From Winogradskyella sp. (GTDB lineage Bacteria; Bacteroidota; Bacteroidia; Flavobacteriales; Flavobacteriaceae), in NCBI RefSeq assembly GCF_016744625.1, contig NZ_JADGDZ010000023.1:1-42771 (forward strand): 42,771 nt of DNA, written 5' to 3'. Below are positions 17,021-24,898 of the stretch, piece after piece. Position 1 is the first letter of the stretch, and the number at the start of each line of letters is the position of its first letter. The notes under the pieces are model-generated. The model saw nothing but the letters and a program-made list of their open reading frames with translations. It was not told the origin of the DNA and did not search any database. A program made the translations under genes and the position numbers.

Positions 17021-18445
17021 ATGGAAACGCCAGAAAATGAAATTTTCAGAGATTCTATTGGTACCATAGATGAAGATGGTAAACGTAAATGGATATTCCC
17101 TAAAAAACCTTCAGGTTATTTTTACGAAAAGCGAAAATTAGTAAGTTACTTTTTATTAGCCTTTCTCTTTGCAGCTCCATTTATAAAAATCAACGGCAAC
17201 CAATTTCTATTATTTAATATACTAGAGAGACGTTTTAATATTTTCGGATTTCCATTTTGGCCTCAAGATTTTTATCTATTTGTAGTATCAATGTTGATTG
17301 GTGTTGTCTTTATCACACTATTTACGGTAGGTTTTGGTCGTGTTTTTTGTGGTTGGATTTGTCCTCAGACAATTTTCTTAGAAATGGTTTTTAGACGCAT
17401 TGAATATTGGATAGATGGAGACAGAAACAAACAAATGCGTTTGCAACGTCAGAAATGGAATGCAGAAAAAATCAGAAAACGATTGCTCAAATGGTTTATC
17501 TTTTTAGTGATTTCTTTCTTAATAGCCAATGTATTCTTAGCCTATTTAATAGGTGGAGATAAACTCTTAAAGTATATTGTCGAAGGTCCTTTTGAACATG
17601 TTAGCACACTCATTCCTCTTATAATATTCACAGCTGTATTCTATTTTATTTTCGCATGGTTTAGAGAACAAGTTTGTATAATTGCTTGTCCTTATGGACG
17701 TCTACAAGGTGTACTTTTAGACAATAAATCTGTTGTTGTTGCTTACGACCATAAACGTGGTGAAGCAGAGAATGGTAGAAAAAAATTCAGAAAAAAAGAA
17801 GATCGTGAAGCTTTAGGTCATGGTGATTGTATTGATTGCTCTCAGTGTGTTAATGTCTGCCCAACTGGTATTGATATAAGAAACGGTACACAATTAGAGT
17901 GTGTTAATTGTACTGCTTGTATTGATGAGTGTGATCATATTATGGAAAGCATTAATCTTCCAAAAGGATTAATTCGATTTGCAAGTGAAGATAATATAGA
18001 GAAAAAAGAGCCTTTTAAATTAACAGCTCGTATGAAAGGCTACATTGCTGTGCTAACCATATTAATTGGAGTTTTAGCAGGTATGCTAGCTTTGCGTAAC
18101 GACGTTGAAGCTCGTATTTTACGTTTACCTGGACAACTGTATGAACATAAAGATAATGGTATTATTAGTAATGTTTATACCTTTAAATTGGTTAATAAAA
18201 CCTCTAAAGAAATAGATGATTTAAGCTTTAAACTAAGAGGATGGGATGGTACAATACATATCGTATCTACTTCCGAAACGTTTATCGTAGAACCACAAGG
18301 TATTGCAGAGGGCACTTTATTTATTGAGCTTAAACAAAGTGATTTATCAGGAGATAAAAATAATTTAATGATTGATGTTTATAGCAAAGATGAACTTATT
18401 GAAACGACATCTGTATCTTTCTTAGGACCTAGAAGTTTTAATTAG
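17021..18445 (+). CDS. ccoG: CcoG, cbb3 oxidase accessory iron-sulfur protein
   Basis: This 474-residue membrane protein contains the CcoG/RdxA/FixG blocks FCGWICPQTIFLEMVFRRIE and CIIACPYGRLQGVLLD. Two 4Fe-4S ferredoxin-like motifs follow (CIDCSQCVNVCPTGID and CVNCTACIDECDHI), then a C-terminal immunoglobulin-like periplasmic domain. CcoG acts as a copper reductase or chaperone helper during CuB insertion. It is transcribed with the structural genes, 77 bases after ccoP, with a hairpin in the gap. Confidence 0.95.
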   Translation: METPENEIFRDSIGTIDEDGKRKWIFPKKPSGYFYEKRKLVSYFLLAFLFAAPFIKINGNQFLLFNILERRFNIFGFPFWPQDFYLFVVSMLIGVVFITLFTVGFGRVFCGWICPQTIFLEMVFRRIEYWIDGDRNKQMRLQRQKWNAEKIRKRLLKWFIFLVISFLIANVFLAYLIGGDKLLKYIVEGPFEHVSTLIPLIIFTAVFYFIFAWFREQVCIIACPYGRLQGVLLDNKSVVVAYDHKRGEAENGRKKFRKKEDREALGHGDCIDCSQCVNVCPTGIDIRNGTQLECVNCTACIDECDHIMESINLPKGLIRFASEDNIEKKEPFKLTARMKGYIAVLTILIGVLAGMLALRNDVEARILRLPGQLYEHKDNGIISNVYTFKLVNKTSKEIDDLSFKLRGWDGTIHIVSTSETFIVEPQGIAEGTLFIELKQSDLSGDKNNLMIDVYSKDELIETTSVSFLGPRSFN

Positions 18446-18488
18446 TAAATAAACTAAAAATGGAGATTCCCTTTTGGGAAATTGAGTT

Positions 18489-18935
18489 ATGAAAATAAAT
18501 TGGGGAACAGCAATAGTAATTGCATTTGTATGTTTTATAGCATTCATTATGTATTTTGTAATTAGCATGAGTACAGATAAAAAGTACGGTCACGATTTAG
18601 TAGTAGAAGATTATTATCAACAAGAACTGAAATTTCAAACAGATATTGATAAAGAAGCTAATTCTAAATCATTAGACAGCAATATCTCATGGACAAAAAC
18701 TAATAATGGCATCCAAATCAATTTTCCTAAAAATTTAGACTTAAAACAAATTAAAGGTACAGTGTTCCTATATAGACCATCTAATAAACATTTAGATTTT
18801 GAAATTCCGATTTCATTATCTAACCACACTTTGCTCATACCTGACAAACGTTTATTAGGTGGTCGTTGGAACATTAAAGTAGATTGGGAATACAACAATA
18901 ATGCTTATCTATATAAAACAGACATCACCTATTAA
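18489..18935 (+). CDS. ccoH: FixH/CcoH-like cbb3 oxidase assembly protein
   Basis: The 148-residue protein has one N-terminal membrane anchor (about 8-26) followed by the FixH-like sequence YGHDLVVEDYYQQELKFQTDID and a periplasmic beta-domain (IPISLSNHTLLIPDKRLLGGRWNIKVDWE). CcoH/FixH couples the CcoI copper pump to the oxidase subunits. A small TTCCC/GGGAA hairpin lies in the 43-base gap before it. Its stop codon directly abuts the ATG of the next gene. Confidence 0.9.
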   Translation: MKINWGTAIVIAFVCFIAFIMYFVISMSTDKKYGHDLVVEDYYQQELKFQTDIDKEANSKSLDSNISWTKTNNGIQINFPKNLDLKQIKGTVFLYRPSNKHLDFEIPISLSNHTLLIPDKRLLGGRWNIKVDWEYNNNAYLYKTDITY

Positions 18936-19637
18936 ATGTTAGTTTCTGCATTCATACTAGGCTTATTAGGAAGTTTGCACTGTGTTGGCATGTGTGGTCC
19001 AATTGCCTTTATGTTGCCAGTAGATCGTTCTAATACGTTCAAGAAAGTGAGTCAGATTGGCATCTACCATTTTGGTAGATTACTTGCTTATAGCATCATT
19101 GGATTGGTATTTGGTTTAGTAGGTAAGAGTCTTTACATTTTTGGTATACAACAACAGCTTTCTATTATTATTGGTATTTTAATGATTGTGGTTGTGCTTT
19201 TACCTCATAAAACTATCGGAAAATACAATCTTTCAAAACCACTATATAAAACCATTTCTAAAGTAAAGTCATCTTTAGGTAAAGCTCTAAAAAAGAAAAC
19301 CTCAGACACCTTTTTAACTATTGGTTTTCTAAATGGCTTTTTACCATGCGGTCTAGTTTATATGGCTGTTTTTGGCTCTATAGCAGCAGGCAATTTATTA
19401 GAAGGAAGTTTATATATGGTTTTATTTGGACTTGGTACTATTCCTTTAATGACTACAGCTATTTATTTAGGCAAGTTTTTAAACAGTACTGTAAAACAGC
19501 GCATCCAAAAAGCAATACCAGTTTTTGTCATTATTATTGGTGCTTTATTTATTCTTCGTGGAATGGGATTAGGTATTCCTTACCTCTCACCTGCTCCAAT
19601 AGTAGAAATGGCTTCTAGCGTAATAGAATGTCATTAA
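18936..19637 (+). CDS. SafE/UreH-type membrane transporter of the cbb3 assembly cluster
   Basis: The 233-residue protein has six or seven membrane segments and starts with GLLGSLHCVGMCGPIAFMLP. The HCVGMCGP motif is typical of the cbb3-linked sulfite exporter TauE/SafE (UreH-like) group, whose paired Cys suggest metal or thiol handling. A second half-motif, GFLNGFLPCGLVYMAVFGS, is also characteristic. It begins right after the ccoH stop codon and closes the cco operon. A role in copper supply or thiol balance for oxidase maturation is inferred from context. Confidence 0.88.
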   Translation: MLVSAFILGLLGSLHCVGMCGPIAFMLPVDRSNTFKKVSQIGIYHFGRLLAYSIIGLVFGLVGKSLYIFGIQQQLSIIIGILMIVVVLLPHKTIGKYNLSKPLYKTISKVKSSLGKALKKKTSDTFLTIGFLNGFLPCGLVYMAVFGSIAAGNLLEGSLYMVLFGLGTIPLMTTAIYLGKFLNSTVKQRIQKAIPVFVIIIGALFILRGMGLGIPYLSPAPIVEMASSVIECH

Positions 19638-19765
19638 TGTTCGCTTGACAATTTACAGTAAATAAGAGATTATAATAAGTTTTGGAATTTCTTACTTTCT
19701 ATTGCATAAAAACGTAACCATTAGTTCTAGGTTATTGACATATAGTTTAATTCTTAAATCGCTAT

Positions 19766-19864
19766 ATGAAGACGCTATTGAAATTTGATTTTGGAACAAA
19801 AAAGGGAATAGTATGTGCTAATAAATATAGCAAAAACAATGCACCTCAACTATCTTTATTCTAA
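19766..19864 (+). CDS. Possible 32-residue peptide ending in a beta-clamp-type motif (QLSLF)
   Basis: An ATG at 19766 opens a 32-codon frame ending TAA at 19862-19864. The product is basic and hydrophilic (starts MKTLLKFDFGTKKG, ends NNAPQLSLF). QLSLF at the extreme C-terminus matches the QL(S/D)LF consensus by which proteins bind the bacterial DNA sliding clamp. The reading frame lies in the gap between the SafE-like and decarboxylase genes, on the same strand. No convincing promoter of its own was found, and its stop overlaps the -7 box of the next gene. A short chance frame is the main alternative. Confidence 0.4.
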   Translation: MKTLLKFDFGTKKGIVCANKYSKNNAPQLSLF

Positions 19865-19869
19865 CTTTG
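19862..19869 (+). promoter_or_regulatory. -7 box of the PLP decarboxylase gene
   Basis: TAACTTTG matches TAnnTTTG exactly, 24 bases upstream of the ATG at 19894. No strong -33 TTTG was found at the usual distance. Confidence 0.6.
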
Positions 19870-19893
19870 TAGTCCTAAATGAAAATTTAATTT

Positions 19894-21321
19894 ATGCCAC
19901 AATCACATAAGTTGCAATTAAGCAAAAAAGAAATGAAACAATATGGATATCAAGTTATTGATACCATTGTTGAGCACTTTCATACAGAACATTCAAAGAA
20001 ACCAGTAGCATTCGCTTCAAGGGATGAAATGGATACGCTTTTTAAAACGGAAGCTCCAGAAAATGCATCAGATTTTAAAGAAGTCTTAGATTTTGTAACT
20101 AAAGAAGTGCTACCGAACAGTAATATTGTTTCTCACCCAAAATCTTATTCTTTTGTACCTGGTCCAAGTAACTATGTAAGTGTAATGGCAGATACATTAG
20201 CAACGGGTTTTAATATTTTTTCTGGAGGTTGGGCAGCATCTCCTGCAGCGGCAGAATTAGAGATTGTAACCATGAATTGGTTACTTAAACTTTTTAAGTT
20301 TCCAGCTAAAAAAGGTGGTGGAATATTTACTAGTGGAGGTTCTATGGCTAATTTAACAGCTCTAGTAACCGCAAGACGTCAACGCTGTGGCGACGACTTT
20401 TCTAAAGCAATTATTTACTTGTCGGATCAAGCACACTCTTCTAACATCAAAGCCATTAGAGTTCTTGGTTTTAAAAAAGAACAAGTTCGCATTATCCCAA
20501 CAGATATAGAATTTAAAATGGCAATTAATAAGCTTAAAAATGCAATTGCTAAGGACCGTTTAGAAGGTCTGCAACCGTTCTGTATATTGGCTTCGGCAGG
20601 AACTACCAATACTGGTACTGTAGATCCATTAAACGAGATTTCTAAAATTTGCAAAGCTGAAAAATTATGGTTTCATATTGATGGTGCTTATGGTGCTGCT
20701 GCAATTCTTTCTAAAAAAGGGAGCCAGCTACTAAAAGGTATCGAAAAGGCAGATTCTCTAACTATCGACCCTCATAAATGGCTATACCAACCTTATGAAA
20801 TGGGTTGTTTAATAGTTCGCAATCATAAATGGTTGAGTCAAACTTTTACAGAAAAACCAGAATATTTACGTGATATAGAAGGTAATACTTCCGAGATTAA
20901 TTTTTACGACCACGGAATTCAATTAACAAGACGCTTTAGAGCCCTTAAATTTTATATGTCAATAAAAACCTTCGGGCTTAATGCTTTTAAAAAAGCAGTG
21001 ACTTATAATATAGATTTAGCAGATAAAGTTGAATACCTATTACGGAAAAGTCCTCATTGGGAAGTTATTTCACCAGCAACTTTAGCTGTTATTAATTTCA
21101 GATACAATCCAATAAGTAAATCCTTTTCTGAAAAAGAATTAGACAGCATAAACCAAGAGATTTCTAGGCGTATAGTGGAATCTAGAGAGGCCTTATTGGT
21201 TACTACAGTGTTACAAAACCAAGTAGTATTACGCATGTGTTTAATTAACCCAAGAACAACACTCGAAGACATTAAAGAAACCTTACTTTTAGGAGAAAGC
21301 TTTGCTAAAGAAATTGTGTGA
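19894..21321 (+). CDS. Group II PLP-dependent amino-acid decarboxylase
   Basis: This 475-residue fold-type I PLP enzyme has the aromatic-amino-acid/glutamate decarboxylase motifs: HPKSYSFVPGPSNYVSVMAD, TSGGSMANLTALVTAR, the pyridine-binding Asp in WFHIDGAYGAAA, and the Schiff-base Lys295 in TIDPHKWLYQP. Substrate residues do not allow a choice between aromatic L-amino acids and other substrates. It is probably a cytoplasmic homodimer. It stands alone between the cco cluster and the rrf2-ric pair, with its own -7 box. No functional link to its neighbours is evident. Confidence 0.92.
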   Translation: MPQSHKLQLSKKEMKQYGYQVIDTIVEHFHTEHSKKPVAFASRDEMDTLFKTEAPENASDFKEVLDFVTKEVLPNSNIVSHPKSYSFVPGPSNYVSVMADTLATGFNIFSGGWAASPAAAELEIVTMNWLLKLFKFPAKKGGGIFTSGGSMANLTALVTARRQRCGDDFSKAIIYLSDQAHSSNIKAIRVLGFKKEQVRIIPTDIEFKMAINKLKNAIAKDRLEGLQPFCILASAGTTNTGTVDPLNEISKICKAEKLWFHIDGAYGAAAILSKKGSQLLKGIEKADSLTIDPHKWLYQPYEMGCLIVRNHKWLSQTFTEKPEYLRDIEGNTSEINFYDHGIQLTRRFRALKFYMSIKTFGLNAFKKAVTYNIDLADKVEYLLRKSPHWEVISPATLAVINFRYNPISKSFSEKELDSINQEISRRIVESREALLVTTVLQNQVVLRMCLINPRTTLEDIKETLLLGESFAKEIV

Positions 21322-21454
21322 AATTAGAGACGCCTCATTTTCCTATTGCAAAAGAATTGATTTCTGTTGAATGTCCTATTTTTTGAGAGTCCATGAAAAA
21401 AGAACCTTATAATAGATTTAACACCAAATAAACTTCAAAATATTTAGTGAAATT

Positions 21455-21482
21455 TTAATTAAGACAAATTAGTCTTAATTAA
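21455..21482. promoter_or_regulatory. Palindromic operator of the rrf2-ric promoter
   Basis: TTAATTAAGAC (21455-21465) and GTCTTAATTAA (21472-21482) form an 11-bp perfect inverted repeat with a 6-base centre. The core is TAAGAC-N6-GTCTTA. Its centre lies 28 bp upstream of the centre of the -7 box TATCTTTG (21493-21500), so it covers the -33 region. This is expected for autorepression by the Rrf2 protein encoded next. Confidence 0.8.
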
Positions 21483-21492
21483 GAATATATCT

Positions 21493-21500
21493 TATCTTTG
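21493..21500 (+). promoter_or_regulatory. -7 box of the rrf2-ric operon
   Basis: TATCTTTG is a perfect TAnnTTTG match, 20 bases upstream of the rrf2 ATG at 21521. Confidence 0.7.
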
Positions 21501-21520
21501 CTAAGAATAAATTGTATAAT

Positions 21521-21955
21521 ATGTTCTCCAAAGCTTGTGAGTATGGTATAAAAGCATCTATCTTCATTGCGATTAACTCGTATGAAGGCAGACGTGTTAG
21601 TCCTAAAGAAATTTCTAAAGAAATTGATTCTCCACAAGCCTTTACCGCAAAAATTCTTCAAGATTTAGTAAGGCATAACATCATTAATTCTGTTAAAGGT
21701 GCTTATGGTGGTTTTGAAATTGATAAAGATAAAATTGCAAGCACTAAACTCTCGCAAATTGTTAATGCCATAGATGGTGATAAAGTATATAATCATTGTG
21801 GTTTAGGGTTACACACATGCGATGAAAATCATCCTTGCCCTGTACATGATAAATTTAAAACAATTAGAGCAGAGCTTAAGGATATGCTTGAAAACACCAA
21901 CTTAGAAGAATTGGCTTTAGACATTAAATCTGGATTAACATTTTTGAAAATCTAA
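21521..21955 (+). CDS. Rrf2-family Fe-S transcription regulator (NsrR-like)
   Basis: The ATG at 21521 (MFSKACEYGIKA) is preferred over a TTG three codons upstream because Rrf2 proteins start this way. The 144-residue protein has an N-terminal winged helix (SPKEISKEIDSPQAFTAKILQDLVRHNII, then GAYGGFEI). It also has three Cys in HCGLGLHTCDENHPCPVHD (C-x6-C-x5-C), matching the Fe-S ligands of NsrR and IscR. It precedes the iron-sulfur repair gene ric by 48 bases and follows a strong palindrome. NO sensing and repression of ric is the natural reading; binding specificity is inferred. Confidence 0.9.
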   Translation: MFSKACEYGIKASIFIAINSYEGRRVSPKEISKEIDSPQAFTAKILQDLVRHNIINSVKGAYGGFEIDKDKIASTKLSQIVNAIDGDKVYNHCGLGLHTCDENHPCPVHDKFKTIRAELKDMLENTNLEELALDIKSGLTFLKI

Positions 21956-22003
21956 AAAAAATTGAACACAAATAGGATAAAATTATCCGAAATAAAAAAT
22001 AGT

Positions 22004-22735
22004 ATGGAAACACTTCAAAAAAACACTCAAAAAGAAATAGGACAATATGTTGCGGACGACTTTAGAACTGCAGCTATTTTTTCAAAATACAAAATTGATT
22101 TTTGCTGTAATGGTAATAGAACAGTTGTAGAAGCATGCAATAAAAAAGGCATTGATAGTAATGCAGTAATGGACGAGATTAATCACGTTTTAAATTCTAA
22201 TACTGGAGAAACTATTGATTATAAATCTTGGCCAATAGATTTGCTAGCTGAATATATTGAAAAGAAACATCACAGATATGTTGAAGAAAAAATTCCAGTA
22301 TTACGTCAGTTTTTAGACAAGCTATGCCGTGTACATGGAGAGCGTCATCCAGAGTTATTTAAAATCAATGAGTTATTTACAGCTTCTGCTGGCGAATTAG
22401 CTTCTCATATGAAAAAAGAAGAGCTGATTCTTTTTCCGTTTATAAAGCAATTAGTAAAAGCTAAATTAGAAAATGGAGCAGTACAATCACCACAGTTTGG
22501 GACTGTTGAAAATCCAATAGCAATGATGAAGCATGAGCACGACAACGAAGGAGAACGCTTTAGAGAAATTGCAATGCTTACCGATAATTACAATCCACCA
22601 GCAGATGCTTGTAATACTTACAAAGTTACGTTTTCGATGTTAGAAGAGTTTGAAAAAGATTTGCATTTACATATCCATTTAGAGAATAATATTCTCTTTC
22701 CTAAATCTATAAAATTAGAACAACAGTTTAGTTAA
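22004..22735 (+). CDS. ric: RIC-type di-iron Fe-S cluster repair protein (ScdA/YtfE)
   Basis: ATG at 22004 is chosen; an upstream in-frame TTG at 21962 adds 14 residues that do not look conserved. The 243-residue protein has the ScdA N-terminal domain (QYVADDFRTAAIFSKYKIDFCCNGNRTVVEAC) and a hemerythrin-like four-helix domain. Spaced His and Glu ligands are seen in KHHRYVEEKIPVL, HPELFKINELF, HMKKEELILFPFI, MMKHEHDNEGERF and HLHIHLENNILFP. RIC proteins bind a di-iron centre and restore Fe-S clusters damaged by NO or peroxide. Co-transcription with an Rrf2 regulator fits a nitrosative-stress response beside nirK/nor genes. Confidence 0.95.
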   Translation: METLQKNTQKEIGQYVADDFRTAAIFSKYKIDFCCNGNRTVVEACNKKGIDSNAVMDEINHVLNSNTGETIDYKSWPIDLLAEYIEKKHHRYVEEKIPVLRQFLDKLCRVHGERHPELFKINELFTASAGELASHMKKEELILFPFIKQLVKAKLENGAVQSPQFGTVENPIAMMKHEHDNEGERFREIAMLTDNYNPPADACNTYKVTFSMLEEFEKDLHLHIHLENNILFPKSIKLEQQFS

Positions 22736-22770
22736 TAGCAACCCTTTGATTAATTTTTACTGATGAAAAG

Positions 22771-22809
22771 TCCTAAGATGTTATTCCTTAAACATCTTGG
22801 GATTTTTTT
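22771..22809 (+). terminator. Intrinsic terminator after ric
   Basis: TCCTAAGATGTT (22771-22782) pairs with AACATCTTGGGA (22791-22802) with one T-G wobble and an 8-base loop, followed by T7 (22803-22809). It closes the rrf2-ric operon. Confidence 0.92.
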
Positions 22810-22844
22810 CATTTAATCATTACATTTCAGAATTGTAAACTTAA

Positions 22845-24053
22845 ATGATGCCAAAAAAGTTAGTTGTAATATGTTTAATTAATTTTCTAGTTGCTGCCTT
22901 AATGGGTTTGGCATTACGCTTTTCTTTTTTAGAATCAATTGGGTTGAATTATAGATTTCTAACGCATGCACACTCTCATGTAGCTATGTTAGGTTGGGTG
23001 TATCTAATGTTGTACACTTTGTTTGTCTATTATTTTATTCCGAATAAAGCCAGAATATTCCATCGCTTATTTTGGTTAACAGAGTTTGCTGTAATTGGTA
23101 TGATGTTAAGTTTTCCTATTCAAGGCTATGCTGTAGTTTCTATTTCATTTTCAACATTACATATTTTTTGTAGCTACTACTTTGTATATCTTATATGGAA
23201 ACATCATAAAATCAAATCCATAGTTACAGAAAGATTACTAAAGACTTCTCTTCTTTTGATGGTATTATCTACATTAGGAGTTTGGTGTTTAGGACCTGCT
23301 GTATCAATGCTTGGACAAGCATCTGCATTTTATCAAATTGCCATCCAATTCTTTTTACATTTTCAATTTAATGGTTGGTTTTTAATAGCAGTAATTGCTA
23401 TCTTTTTTCATCTAATTAAGATTGAAAATTCTAAACTATTTAGGCAGTTTTTTAAGTTACTAATTGCCTCAACTATTTTAACTTTAGCTTTACCAATTCA
23501 ATGGTTTGCTCCTCACCAAATATTGCTATGGATTAACAGTATTGGTATTCTTTTACAAATACTTACACTCATTATTTTTTTTAAACTTATAAAACCTAAA
23601 CTAGTCTCCTTGACAAAAAAAGAATCAAAACTTCAATTCTATATGTACAGCTTTGCGATTTTCTGTTTTACCTTAAAAGTGTTATTTCAAACACTATCAA
23701 TCTTACCCGAATTTTCAGAAGTTGTGTACTCACATCGCAATTTTGTTATAGGCTTTATTCATCTATTAATGCTAGGAGTTATTTCTGGGTTTCTGTTTTC
23801 TTTTATTCTAAAAAATAAACTCGTAACCCATTCTAAAACTTTGTACATAGGTATATATAGCTTTCTACTGGGTTTTGCTCTAACTGAATTACTGCTGTTA
23901 GTACAAGGTTCTATGTTTTACTTTGGTGTTGGAATGCTCTCAAGCTATTATATGCTATTATTCCTTTTTAGTATTTTATTGCCTTTTGGTATCGGCTTTC
24001 TTTTATATAATATTATAAGGCATAGAAAGCAGTTACCAATTAGTATAAAATAA
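22845..24053 (+). CDS. Twelve-helix membrane protein, distantly heme-copper-oxidase-like, NO-cluster associated
   Basis: The 402-residue protein has about 12 hydrophobic segments and almost no soluble domain. Early in the chain, FLTHAHSHVAMLGWVYLML resembles the second-helix His region of NorB/CcoN-type subunits, and a later helix contains HRNFVIGFIHLLMLGVISGF. The full set of heme and CuB ligands of an oxidase is not evident. It follows the ric terminator and is convergent with the norF-like gene, overlapping it by 14 bases (24040-24053). A role in NO handling or heme-protein assembly (NnrS-like or orphan heme-copper subunit) is an inference from position. The family remains unproven. Confidence 0.55.
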   Translation: MMPKKLVVICLINFLVAALMGLALRFSFLESIGLNYRFLTHAHSHVAMLGWVYLMLYTLFVYYFIPNKARIFHRLFWLTEFAVIGMMLSFPIQGYAVVSISFSTLHIFCSYYFVYLIWKHHKIKSIVTERLLKTSLLLMVLSTLGVWCLGPAVSMLGQASAFYQIAIQFFLHFQFNGWFLIAVIAIFFHLIKIENSKLFRQFFKLLIASTILTLALPIQWFAPHQILLWINSIGILLQILTLIIFFKLIKPKLVSLTKKESKLQFYMYSFAIFCFTLKVLFQTLSILPEFSEVVYSHRNFVIGFIHLLMLGVISGFLFSFILKNKLVTHSKTLYIGIYSFLLGFALTELLLLVQGSMFYFGVGMLSSYYMLLFLFSILLPFGIGFLLYNIIRHRKQLPISIK

Positions 24054-24273
24054 GAATAGGTATTAAAAATAGTCCTAGAAAAATAACCAACATTATTCTC
24101 CATACGACATGTGCCTTAATTAAATCCATAAAATAATAAGCAATCCCTAAAAATTTTAATCCAGCTAATATGAGTATTATCGTGGCTGTATAATTGGTAC
24201 TATAATTAGAAACAACTGCAGATAGTATTGTTAAAACTACTAATACAACTAATGTAATTATGAAGCGTTTCAT
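24040..24273 (-). CDS. Small cytochrome oxidase subunit IV-like protein (NorF-like)
   Basis: This 77-residue protein has three short membrane helices and the pattern LAGLKFLGIAYYFMDLIKAHVVWR, typical of prokaryotic COX4-like subunits. It follows the subunit III-like gene by one base, a pairing equivalent to NorE-NorF in denitrifiers. It is the last gene of the nor block and overlaps the convergent neighbour by 14 bases. Confidence 0.75.
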   Translation of the reverse strand: MKRFIITLVVLVVLTILSAVVSNYSTNYTATIILILAGLKFLGIAYYFMDLIKAHVVWRIMLVIFLGLFLIPILILY

Positions 24274-24274
24274 A

Positions 24275-24856
24275 TTAAAATATTAAATAAATTACAGGAA
24301 ATAACAAAATCCAAATTAAGTCGCACATGTGCCAAAATGCTGCACTAGCTTCAATATTTTCTAAACTTGCTTCAGCTCCTTTTTTACGAATATCTAGATA
24401 CATCATTATTAGTATCACAATCCCAACCAAAACATGAATTACATGAAATAAGGTGAGCATCCAATAAAAAGAAAAGAAGGAGTTATAGCCTATAGAATAA
24501 CCCATTTCTATTTTATCGTAATATTCAAATCCTTTCAATCCCAGGAATAACAAGCCTCCCAAAATCGTAAGTTTTAAAAAAAGAGAAGCTTTAGAAATTG
24601 CTTGCTGTTTAAAAAAATGAACAGATTGTGCCATACAAAAACCACTGACTATTAAAAACAGTGTATTAACTGCTCCTATAGTGCTATTTAAAAGTAATCT
24701 TGAATTATGAAAAACTTCTGGTTCGTCCTTGCTAGAATACACCATTACAATCATAGCAATTCCAAAGGTAAAAAGCTCAATAAAAATAATAATCCAAATA
24801 AGAATACCGCCTGGAGGATAATATATGTTTTTGTTATCAATTCTTTCTGTAGTCAT
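24275..24856 (-). CDS. norE: Cytochrome c oxidase subunit III-like protein (NorE-type)
   Basis: The 193-residue protein has five membrane helices and COX3-type motifs: PPGGILIWIIIFIELFTFGIAM near the N-terminus, HFFKQQAISKAS, and MLTLFHVIHVLVGIVIL with the conserved His. The C-terminal block AAFWHMCDLIWILLFPVIYL is diagnostic. NorE is an accessory protein linked to NO reductase activity. Downstream of the porin gene and one base before the COX4-like gene, it is best read as NorE. A subunit of another oxidase is less likely, as no subunit I lies next to it on this strand. Confidence 0.85.
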   Translation of the reverse strand: MTTERIDNKNIYYPPGGILIWIIIFIELFTFGIAMIVMVYSSKDEPEVFHNSRLLLNSTIGAVNTLFLIVSGFCMAQSVHFFKQQAISKASLFLKLTILGGLLFLGLKGFEYYDKIEMGYSIGYNSFFSFYWMLTLFHVIHVLVGIVILIMMYLDIRKKGAEASLENIEASAAFWHMCDLIWILLFPVIYLIF

Positions 24857-24867
24857 AAAATCAAATC

Positions 24868-24885
24868 TAAATGCGCAAGCATTTA
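24868..24885. other. Small hairpin between the porin gene and norE
   Basis: TAAATGC (24868-24874) and GCATTTA (24879-24885) form a 7-bp stem with loop GCAA in the 42-base gap. On the minus strand, in the direction of transcription, no T run follows directly, so this is not a clear terminator. It may be a processing or stability element. Confidence 0.6.
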
Positions 24886-24898
24886 TTTTTTAAAGAGT

